DNA of 12,786 nt from Clostridiales bacterium (GTDB lineage Bacteria; Bacillota; Clostridia; Lachnospirales; Lachnospiraceae). Positions 1 through 5,601 of the stretch are shown piece by piece (position 1 is the first letter of the stretch; each line of letters starts with the position of its first letter). Below the pieces are notes generated by a model. That model made no database searches and was not told the origin of the DNA. It was given only the letters and a program-made list of their open reading frames with translations. The position numbers were made by a program, and so were the translations under genes. The stretch spans positions 1 to 12,786 of the forward strand of contig JAJQBV010000094.1 of the NCBI GenBank assembly GCA_021203115.1, read 5' to 3'.

Positions 1-2
1 GT

Positions 3-578
3 CTTTTGGAGCTGTTAAATGACGGATACGAGATAGAGTATTTGCTGTTGGCGCAGTCATTGCCGCGGGATGAGACATGGGAGACGCTGACGGAGGCTGC
101 GAGGGAAAACGGTACAACCGTGGTATACACAGAGGATGGAGACGCCCTTCGCTTGTCGGGCTGCGAGATGACCTGTCTGTATCCGTCGTCGGAGGATAGA
201 TCCGATGACAGCAACGCGCTCTCACAGGTATGGCTTTTTGAAAAGGAGGGGATGTCTGCGCTCTTTACCGGAGATATCGGGGAGAAGCAGGAGCAGCTGC
301 TTCTTGAGAGAAATCTGTTCACTGATATTGTTGTCCTGAAAGCTGCCCACCACGGATCAAAGTATTCCTCCTGTGCAGAATTTCTGAAAGCGGCGTCGCC
401 GGAATACGCCGTCATATCCTACGGGGAAGGAAACAGTTACGGACATCCGCATCAGGAAGCGCTGGAGCGGCTCGAAATGTCCGGTTGCGAGATTCTGCAG
501 ACGCAGGATAGCGGGCAGATTACGTTTTATGAGAAAGGCGGAGCATGGAAGGTTCGTCTGTTCTCAGAGGCGGAATAA
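3..578 (+). CDS. comEC: ComEC/Rec2 DNA uptake protein, C-terminal part (5' truncated by the window edge)
   Basis: This is the C-terminal end of a ComEC-type competence protein. The reading frame is open from the first base, so the gene starts outside the window and the visible TTG at 6 is not a real start. ComEC forms the inner-membrane channel for single-stranded DNA during natural transformation, and its C-terminal metallo-beta-lactamase-like domain is thought to act on the incoming DNA. Only that domain is visible (about 190 residues), with no membrane segments. Diagnostic pieces are LFTGDIG near 285, the AAHHGSKYSS motif near 345-375 (usually HHGSKxSS in ComEC), and a terminal YGHPH segment near 440-450. 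The order comEC-holA-rpsT is conserved in Firmicutes, which supports the call over a free-standing MBL hydrolase. Whether the upstream competence and transmembrane parts are intact cannot be seen. Confidence 0.88.
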   Translation, partial: LLELLNDGYEIEYLLLAQSLPRDETWETLTEAARENGTTVVYTEDGDALRLSGCEMTCLYPSSEDRSDDSNALSQVWLFEKEGMSALFTGDIGEKQEQLLLERNLFTDIVVLKAAHHGSKYSSCAEFLKAASPEYAVISYGEGNSYGHPHQEALERLEMSGCEILQTQDSGQITFYEKGGAWKVRLFSEAE

Positions 579-583
579 ATTTA

Positions 584-610
584 TTGAAGATTTGTCCGGA
601 ATGTTATAAA
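584..610 (+). promoter_or_regulatory. Weak candidate promoter for holA
   Basis: TTGAAG (584-589) is followed by TATAAA (605-610), preceded by TGT, giving an extended -10 element. The spacer is only 15 bases, shorter than the usual 17. It lies in the 89-base gap between comEC and holA. Transcription could equally read through from comEC. Confidence 0.3.
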
Positions 611-667
611 CTGTCAGCAGAAGCGAAATGCCACAAGAAATTTTTCCCGATATAAGGTTAGTTGCCC

Positions 668-1645
668 ATGAAAACGATTCTGGAAGATATCAAAACCGGA
701 CAATTTAAGCGGATTTACCTTCTCTACGGGGAGGAAACCTATCTTCTGCGCCAGTACAGAGACAGATTGAAAAATGCTCTCTCGAATCCGGAGAACACGA
801 TGAACACGTCTTTTTTTTCCGGAAAGGATATTGACCCGGCGAAGCTCATCGACCTGTCGGAGACGCTGCCGTTTTTTGCGGAGCGCCGGTGTATCTTTGT
901 CGGGCAGAGCGGATTTTTTAAGAAATCCCCGGAGGCTCTGACCGCATATGTGGAGGAGATTCCGGAGACGACCTGTTTTGTTTTTACGGAAACGGAGGTT
1001 GACCGCCGGAGCAAGCTCTATAAGCAGGTGAAAAAATACGGCCGTGCGGCGGAGTTCCAGAGACAGCGGGAGGATGTGCTGATACAGTGGATTCTGGGCA
1101 GGTTGAAAAAAGAAGGGAAAAAAATCACGTGCCCGGTGATGGAGCAGTTCCTCGGCCGGACCGGGAATGATATGGAGCTGATCGACCGGGAATTGGAGAA
1201 GCTTCTCTCATACACGATGGATCGGGAGGTGATCGGAGCGGAGGATGTGGATGCGGTGTGCATCGCCCCCGTTTCGTCAAAGATTTTTGAAATGGTGGAC
1301 GCGATTGCCGGGAAGCAGCAAAAGCGGGCGCTGGAGCTCTACAATGATCTTCTGACGCTGAAGGAGTCGCCCATGCGGATTCTCTTTCTTGTGACGCGCC
1401 AGTTTCAGAATCTGATGCAGTTAAAAGAGCTGACCGAAAAGGGATATGACTATAAATATATGGCGGAGAAGGTCGGCGTGCCGGAGTTTGCCGTCCGCAA
1501 GTATATCGGCCAGGCGCGGAAGTTCACAGCCGCGCAGCTTCTGGAGGCCGTGCGAAGCGGCGTGCAGGCGGAGGAGGACATTAAGACCGGACAGATCGCG
1601 GAGCGGCTGGCAGTGGAACTGTTCCTGATCCGCTACAGCGCGTGA
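668..1645 (+). CDS. holA: DNA polymerase III subunit delta (clamp loader)
   Basis: HolA (YqeN in Bacillus) is the subunit of the cytoplasmic clamp loader that opens the beta sliding clamp so it can be placed on primed DNA. The 325-residue protein has the family's usual length. It opens with the N-terminal RIYLLYGEETYLL segment (residues 15-27). ETLPFFAERRCIFV follows at 65-78. The linker and lid region is near GNDMELIDRELEKLL (166-180). The C-terminal collar domain includes SSKIFEMVDAIAGK (203-216) and MRILFLVTRQFQNLMQLKEL (236-255). As in this family, no P-loop is seen; delta does not hydrolyse ATP. I prefer ATG 668 over TTG 662 because AAGG at 654-657 lies 10 bases upstream of the ATG and only 4 from the TTG. 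The position between comEC and rpsT matches conserved Firmicutes order. Confidence 0.95.
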   Translation: MKTILEDIKTGQFKRIYLLYGEETYLLRQYRDRLKNALSNPENTMNTSFFSGKDIDPAKLIDLSETLPFFAERRCIFVGQSGFFKKSPEALTAYVEEIPETTCFVFTETEVDRRSKLYKQVKKYGRAAEFQRQREDVLIQWILGRLKKEGKKITCPVMEQFLGRTGNDMELIDRELEKLLSYTMDREVIGAEDVDAVCIAPVSSKIFEMVDAIAGKQQKRALELYNDLLTLKESPMRILFLVTRQFQNLMQLKELTEKGYDYKYMAEKVGVPEFAVRKYIGQARKFTAAQLLEAVRSGVQAEEDIKTGQIAERLAVELFLIRYSA

Positions 1646-1680
1646 CGGGATCTGACTTTGAAGCATATTTATTACGACAC

Positions 1681-1714
1681 AAAAACACCCCGCAGGATGA
1701 CGGTCTGCGGGGTG
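1681..1714 (-). terminator. Rho-independent terminator of rpsT
   Basis: A perfect 10-bp stem (1686-1695 with 1705-1714) encloses a 9-base loop. Read on the minus strand it is followed by five T (complement of 1681-1685) and further T-rich sequence. On the plus strand no T-tract follows, so it should serve rpsT rather than holA. Confidence 0.88.
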
Positions 1715-1739
1715 CTGTATACTCTGATAAAAAGGGCTG

Positions 1740-2003
1740 CTACGCGATGCCGTTTACCAGCTTTGCCAGCCGGGAAACCTTCCGGGCTGCATTGTTCTTA
1801 TGGTAAACGCCCTTGGAAGCCGCTTTGTTGATGCTGGAGGTCGCGGCGGTCAATGCTGCCTCGGCTGCCTCCTTATCATTCGCTGCTACGGCTGCCTCTA
1901 CCTTTTTGATCGAAGTCTTTACCGCGGAGCGGATGGATTTGTTGCGGTCTGTACGGGTCTGAGCAACCAGAATCCTTTTTTTCGCTGATTTAATGTTAGC
2001 CAA
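1740..2003 (-). CDS. rpsT: 30S ribosomal protein S20, TTG start
   Basis: S20 is a small basic protein that binds 16S rRNA early in assembly of the 30S subunit. The 87-residue product begins (M)ANIKSAKKRI, the conserved S20 N terminus. It continues with an Arg/Lys-rich first helix (TRTDRNKSIRSAVKTSIKKVE) and ends with the conserved segment containing KGVYHKNNAARKVSRLAKLV. The start is a TTG codon (2003-2001). A strong GGAGG, complement of 2012-2016, sits 8 bases upstream. The frame stays open to an ATG at 2114, but that extension overlaps the promoter and has no S20 similarity. The gene has its own near-consensus promoter (2086-2114) and terminator (1681-1714), so it is monocistronic and convergent with holA. 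In E. coli, rpsT also uses a UUG start that takes part in autoregulation; whether that applies here is inference. Confidence 0.97.
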   Translation of the reverse strand: MANIKSAKKRILVAQTRTDRNKSIRSAVKTSIKKVEAAVAANDKEAAEAALTAATSSINKAASKGVYHKNNAARKVSRLAKLVNGIA

Positions 2004-2011
2004 TCTGTACA

Positions 2012-2016
2012 CCTCC
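2012..2016 (-). promoter_or_regulatory. Ribosome binding site fixing the TTG start of rpsT
   Basis: The complement reads GGAGG within a longer GGGGAGGTGT stretch, 8 bases upstream of TTG 2003. This decides the start against longer in-frame alternatives. Confidence 0.85.
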
Positions 2017-2062
2017 CCTGCAAGAGAATTTATGATAGTTTCATTAAAGCCGGACACGGACG

Positions 2063-2097
2063 TTCTAATGCAAACATACAAAAATATTCTAATGCAA
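2063..2097. repeat. Two exact 11-bp direct repeats at the rpsT promoter
   Basis: TTCTAATGCAA occurs at 2063-2073 and again at 2087-2097, start points 24 bases apart. The second copy overlaps the rpsT -10 element and the first lies just inside the transcribed leader. It could be a duplicated promoter piece or a protein binding site. Confidence 0.6.
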
Positions 2098-2114
2098 GTG
2101 CCATGAATTGTCAA
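2086..2114 (-). promoter_or_regulatory. Sigma-A promoter of rpsT
   Basis: On the minus strand a perfect -35 TTGACA (2114-2109), a 17-base spacer and a -10 TAGAAT (2091-2086) are present. Transcription should begin near 2079, giving a leader of about 75 bases before the TTG start. This fits a strongly expressed ribosomal protein gene. Confidence 0.85.
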
Positions 2115-2123
2115 TAGAAATTC

Positions 2124-2142
2124 GCGGAATTTTTCTTATAAT
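2124..2142 (+). promoter_or_regulatory. Candidate -10 region upstream of gpr
   Basis: A consensus TATAAT lies at 2137-2142, 60 bases before the gpr start. No convincing -35 element is found at 16-18 bases. The segment GCGGA-T-rich-CTTATAAT closely resembles the one upstream of the kinase gene (4397-4416). I could not find a clear sigma-G or sigma-F consensus, although gpr is under forespore sigma control in Bacillus. Confidence 0.35.
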
Positions 2143-2202
2143 TTTTCCCGTTCAGAGAAAACTATCCATGACTGTTTTGCAGATTTTAAGGAGTGAACGG
2201 GA

Positions 2203-3153
2203 ATGTTTGAGGTGAGGACTGATCTGGCGGTGGAGGAAAACGAGCGGGTGAGAAAGCAGCGGCAGCCGTCCCGCGGGGTCTCCGTCAGCGAGGAGAAATA
2301 CGAGGAGGGCGATGTCCGCATTACAACGGTGCGCATTGAGACCGAGAATGCGGTCCGGGTTATGGGAAAGCCGAAGGGGACATACATTACGCTGGAGGCT
2401 TCCTGCATGGCCGAAGAGAGCGCGGATTATCATCGAAACATTTCGGAATATCTCGCCGCGCAGATCCGCCGCCTGATTCCGGAGGGGAAAAGGCCGGAGA
2501 CCATTCTGGTGGCGGGTCTCGGGAACCGCAGTGTGACGCCGGATGCTCTGGGACCCCGCGTGGCGGACAATCTGAACATCACCCGCCATATATTAAGAGA
2601 GTACGGAAGTATGGCGTATGGGGCGGGAAGGGTGGAACCGGTCTGCGCGATCGTCCCCGGCGTTATGGCACAGACCGGGATGGAGACCCGGGAGATTTTG
2701 TCGGGCGTGATCCGCGAGGTGCGGCCGGATTACCTGATCGCGATCGACGCGCTCGCGGCACGCAGCCTGAAAAGGCTTTGCCGGACTATCCAGATCACGG
2801 ATACGGGGATCCGCCCCGGTTCAGGGGTCGGCAACCACCGCCACAGCCTCACGGAAAAGGTGCTTGGCGTGCCGGTGATCGCTATCGGGATCCCGACTGT
2901 GGTGGAGGCGGCCACGATCGTGCAGGATTCCATGTCGGAGTTTCTGGAGGAAATTTCCCGAATCGATCCGATGTCCTCCCTGCTGTCCTCGTGGAAAAAG
3001 CTGGACGATGTTGAGCACGGAACGCTGGTTCGGGAGCTGATGCCGCCGCGGCTCAATCAGATGTTCGTCACCTCCAAGGATATTGACGCACAGATCAAAC
3101 AGATGAGCTATACCGTCTCCGAGGGCATTAATCTGGCATTTTTCCGGTCATAA
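2203..3153 (+). CDS. gpr: Germination protease GPR (peptidase family A25)
   Basis: GPR is made in the forespore as a zymogen and degrades small acid-soluble spore proteins during germination, freeing DNA and supplying amino acids. The 316-residue protein starts with FEVRTDLAVEENE (2-14), the conserved N-terminal propeptide region where self-cleavage occurs. The core carries VAGLGNRSVTPDALGPRV (103-120) and PDYLIAIDALAARS (175-188). D114 and D182 match the conserved aspartates known from Bacillus GPR. GSGVGNHRHSLT (206-217) and GIPTVVEAATIV (229-240) are further signatures. The protein is shorter than Bacillus GPR (about 370 residues). The ATG at 2203 has AAGGAG about 9 bases upstream. It is divergent from rpsT and immediately upstream of spoIIP, the same arrangement as in Bacillus. 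Confidence 0.96.
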   Translation: MFEVRTDLAVEENERVRKQRQPSRGVSVSEEKYEEGDVRITTVRIETENAVRVMGKPKGTYITLEASCMAEESADYHRNISEYLAAQIRRLIPEGKRPETILVAGLGNRSVTPDALGPRVADNLNITRHILREYGSMAYGAGRVEPVCAIVPGVMAQTGMETREILSGVIREVRPDYLIAIDALAARSLKRLCRTIQITDTGIRPGSGVGNHRHSLTEKVLGVPVIAIGIPTVVEAATIVQDSMSEFLEEISRIDPMSSLLSSWKKLDDVEHGTLVRELMPPRLNQMFVTSKDIDAQIKQMSYTVSEGINLAFFRS

Positions 3154-3175
3154 AATCACCGCATTCTCATAGACT
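3147..3175 (+). promoter_or_regulatory. Candidate sigma-E promoter of spoIIP
   Basis: GTCATAAA (3147-3154) followed 13 bases later by CATAGACT (3168-3175) resembles the Bacillus sigma-E consensus (K-M-ATATT, 13-15 bases, CATACAHT), with two mismatches in the -35 and one in the -10. It begins inside the last codons of gpr and would start transcription about 20 bases before spoIIP. B. subtilis spoIIP also has its own sigma-E promoter as well as read-through from gpr. Confidence 0.45.
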
Positions 3176-3198
3176 GAATATGGGGCGTTTCAGGTTTT

Positions 3199-4368
3199 AT
3201 GATGCGAGTGACGAGACAAAGGCTGAGAAGAGAGCGGCGCAGGCGGCAGACGGTCATCCTCCTGTGGGGTGCGATGGCCGTTTTTGTGTGTATGCTTTTT
3301 TCGTTGGCTGTGAAAAACGGAAATATGACGCGGAATGTAAGCTGTGCGGTTTGCAGTCTGATGCTTCGGCAGATCTCGCCGAATCTGGCGGAAAATCTGC
3401 CGTCGGAATATTATGAGGATTCGGAGGAGAATTATTATGAAACCCGCACGGAAAGTACCCTGAGCTATGAAACCGTTCTTGCACAGGACGCGGAGGATGT
3501 GTCCGATGCAGAGAGCGGGGAGGATGACGGGGCGGCGGACTCGACGGAAGAAAACAGTACGCCGACGGAAGAAGAGACTTCCACGGAGGAAGCATCTGCC
3601 GGAACACAGGCCGTCTCACTCGAAAAGCTGAATGATTTTGATTATCTGATTCAGAATTTTTACACTGTGGACAGCGCGACGACCATCACAAGCGCTCAAC
3701 TGAACGCAGAGGAGCTTCTCTCTGTTGACTGTACCTTGACAGGCAGCAGTGATGCGCCGCAGATTCTTATTTATCACACCCACGCTTCCGAGGGCTACAG
3801 CGATTCGGTGGAGGGGGATCCCTCGACAACGGTGGTGGCGGTGGGAGAGCGGCTGGCGGAAATACTGGAGACTACATACGGTTACAATGTCCTCCACGAC
3901 ACCGGCGTTTATGACAGTGACCGGAACCGCGCTTACAGTGTCGCAAAGCCTTATATCGAACAGATTCTCGCGGAAAATCCCTCCATTGAGGTGGTGATCG
4001 ACCTGCACCGGGACGGGGTTTCAGAGGACACCCGTCTGGTCACGGAGCAGAACGGCGTGCAGATGGCGCAGGTCATGTTTTTCAACGGGTTAAGCCGGAC
4101 GAGCGCGCTGGGCGATATTGATTATCTTGCAAATCCGTATATCACGCAGAATCTTGCGTTTTCCCTCCGCCTTCAGCTCGCGGCGCGGGAATTGTATCCG
4201 GGGTTCACGCGGAAAATTTATCTGAAAGGCTATCGCTACAATATGCATCTGATGCCGAAGTCCCTTCTCGTGGAGGTCGGCGCACAGACAAATACGCTGG
4301 AGGAGGCGAAAAACGCCATGGAGCCGCTGGCGGCGATTCTGGATCAGGTGCTGGGCGGCGCGGAATAA
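3199..4368 (+). CDS. spoIIP: Stage II sporulation protein P, engulfment peptidoglycan hydrolase
   Basis: SpoIIP is a membrane-anchored amidase/endopeptidase that works with SpoIID and SpoIIM to thin septal peptidoglycan and drive engulfment of the forespore. The 389-residue protein has a basic N terminus (RQRLRRERRRRQ), then one transmembrane segment (about 18-38). A long acidic, Ser/Thr/Glu-rich linker (about 70-135) follows, then the C-terminal catalytic domain (about 185-385). Conserved pieces are ILIYHTHASEGYS (189-201; H193, H195), VVIDLHRDGV (265-274; H270) and SLLVEVGAQTNTLEEAKNAM (355-374; E359), consistent with a zinc-binding amidase site. The start is not certain. ATG 3199 and ATG 3202 are adjacent, and the weak AGG at 3192-3194 is better spaced for 3202. 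It lies 45 bases after gpr and is probably cotranscribed with it, with an added internal promoter. Confidence 0.94.
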   Translation: MMRVTRQRLRRERRRRQTVILLWGAMAVFVCMLFSLAVKNGNMTRNVSCAVCSLMLRQISPNLAENLPSEYYEDSEENYYETRTESTLSYETVLAQDAEDVSDAESGEDDGAADSTEENSTPTEEETSTEEASAGTQAVSLEKLNDFDYLIQNFYTVDSATTITSAQLNAEELLSVDCTLTGSSDAPQILIYHTHASEGYSDSVEGDPSTTVVAVGERLAEILETTYGYNVLHDTGVYDSDRNRAYSVAKPYIEQILAENPSIEVVIDLHRDGVSEDTRLVTEQNGVQMAQVMFFNGLSRTSALGDIDYLANPYITQNLAFSLRLQLAARELYPGFTRKIYLKGYRYNMHLMPKSLLVEVGAQTNTLEEAKNAMEPLAAILDQVLGGAE

Positions 4369-4387
4369 ATTCCATCGGAAAATCACC

Positions 4388-4416
4388 TTTACACCTGCGG
4401 ATTTTTTTCTTATAAT
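4388..4416 (+). promoter_or_regulatory. Sigma-A promoter of the kinase-topB operon
   Basis: TTTACA (4388-4393), a 17-base spacer and a perfect TATAAT (4411-4416) lie in the 84-base gap after spoIIP. Transcription should start near 4423, giving a leader of about 30 bases. A vegetative promoter here separates this operon from the sporulation genes upstream. Confidence 0.8.
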
Positions 4417-4452
4417 GAAACACAATGATTCGCAAAAGAGGGGAGACCGGAA

Positions 4453-5568
4453 ATGTACAGCATAGTCGATGATGAATTTATAAACGGCGTAGCGCAGAAT
4501 TTTCAGTTTGAGGGGCGGCTGGTAAGCCGGAAACCCTACGGGAGCGGCCATATCAACGATACATGGCTACTTGTTTTTGACCGGACGGACGGAATGCAGA
4601 AAAAGGTCATCTTGCAGAGAATGAACCGGGAGGTTTTTGCAAAACCGGTGGAATTGATGGAAAATATCGTGTCCGTGACGGCGTATCTCAGGGAGCGCAT
4701 TTCACAAGACGGCGGGGATCCGGATCGGGAGACGCTGAATGTGATTTTGACATGCGACGGCAGACCATACTATGTGGATGCGTCAGGTGAATATTGGCGC
4801 GCATACCATTTTATCGAGGATGCCTCCTGCTATGACCGGGTGGAAAAGCCGGAGGATTTCTATGAGAGCGCGGTGGCGTTCGGGCATTTTCAGGGGCTTC
4901 TGGCGGATTATCCGGCGGAGACGCTCCACGAGACGATTCCGGGATTTCACGATACAAAAGCCCGGTTTGCGGTTTTTCGGCAGGCGGTTGCTGAGGATGT
5001 GATGGGCAGGGCTGCCGATGTCCGGGAAGAAATTCAGTTTGTGCTGGATCGGGAGGATGTGGCAGACTATTTCGCCGATCTTCTTGCGACGGGAGAACTG
5101 CCTCTGCGGGTAACGCATAACGACACCAAGCTGAACAATATTATGATTGACAATGTGACCGGAAAGGGCATCTGTGTCATTGATCTGGACACGGTGATGC
5201 CCGGTCTGGCGATGAATGATTTCGGCGATTCCATCCGTTTCGGCGCCAGCACGGCGGATGAGGACGAGCAGGATCTTTCCAAGGTTTCCTGCAGCATGGA
5301 GCTGTTTGACATTTACACAAAAGGATTTCTGGAGGGGTGCGCCGGGAAGCTGACGCAAAAGGAGATCGAGCTGCTGCCCATGGGCGCGAAGGTGATGACC
5401 TTCGAGTGCGGGATGCGGTTTCTGACGGACTACCTGCAGGGCGACACCTATTTCAAGATTCACCGGGAGGGACACAATCTGGATCGCTGTCGGACGCAGT
5501 TCAAGCTGGTGGCGGATATGGAACGGAAGTGGGATGAGATGCAGACGATCGTCAGAAGATACATGTGA
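4453..5568 (+). CDS. Phosphotransferase of the N-acetylhexosamine 1-kinase (NahK) type
   Basis: This 371-residue protein belongs to the aminoglycoside phosphotransferase/choline kinase fold. It most resembles N-acetylhexosamine 1-kinase (NahK/LnpB of bifidobacteria, about 360 residues), which makes GlcNAc-1-phosphate or GalNAc-1-phosphate from the free sugar and ATP. Visible motifs are the nucleotide-loop-like YGSGHINDTW (29-38) and the catalytic loop RVTHNDTKLNNIMID (219-233; H222, D224, N229). The metal-binding VIDLDTVMPGL follows (242-252; D244, D246), then DFGDSIRFGA (256-265), close to the NahK signature. No secretion signal or membrane segment is seen. The ATG at 4453 follows GAGGGGA. 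No lacto-N-biose phosphorylase or sugar transporter lies beside it, so the substrate is inferred from sequence resemblance only. A different sugar or amino-sugar is possible. Confidence 0.82.
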   Translation: MYSIVDDEFINGVAQNFQFEGRLVSRKPYGSGHINDTWLLVFDRTDGMQKKVILQRMNREVFAKPVELMENIVSVTAYLRERISQDGGDPDRETLNVILTCDGRPYYVDASGEYWRAYHFIEDASCYDRVEKPEDFYESAVAFGHFQGLLADYPAETLHETIPGFHDTKARFAVFRQAVAEDVMGRAADVREEIQFVLDREDVADYFADLLATGELPLRVTHNDTKLNNIMIDNVTGKGICVIDLDTVMPGLAMNDFGDSIRFGASTADEDEQDLSKVSCSMELFDIYTKGFLEGCAGKLTQKEIELLPMGAKVMTFECGMRFLTDYLQGDTYFKIHREGHNLDRCRTQFKLVADMERKWDEMQTIVRRYM

Positions 5569-5574
5569 CGATCG
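5546..5574 (+). repeat. Inverted repeat across the kinase stop codon
   Basis: CGATCGTCA (5546-5554) and its exact reverse complement TGACGATCG (5566-5574) are separated by 11 bases and enclose the end of the kinase gene. No T-tract follows, so it is unlikely to be a terminator. It could stabilise or mark a processing point in the mRNA before topB. Confidence 0.45.
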
Positions 5575-5601
5575 ATTGTGAAGAAAAGGAACGGGTAAGG
5601 A

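Noticed and set aside
662..667. TTG start for holA two codons upstream of the ATG
   Set aside because: The ribosome binding site is only 4 bases from the TTG and properly spaced for ATG 668.
1686..1714. Hairpin as a terminator for holA
   Set aside because: No T-tract follows on the plus strand; the T-run lies on the minus-strand side.
2004..2114. N-terminal extension of S20 to an ATG at 2114
   Set aside because: The extension covers the promoter and ribosome binding site and is unlike any S20; the TTG at 2003 gives the standard protein.
2152..2589. Minus-strand open frame of 145 codons opposite the start of gpr
   Set aside because: It is a shadow of gpr, lies upstream of the rpsT promoter, and has no start signals.
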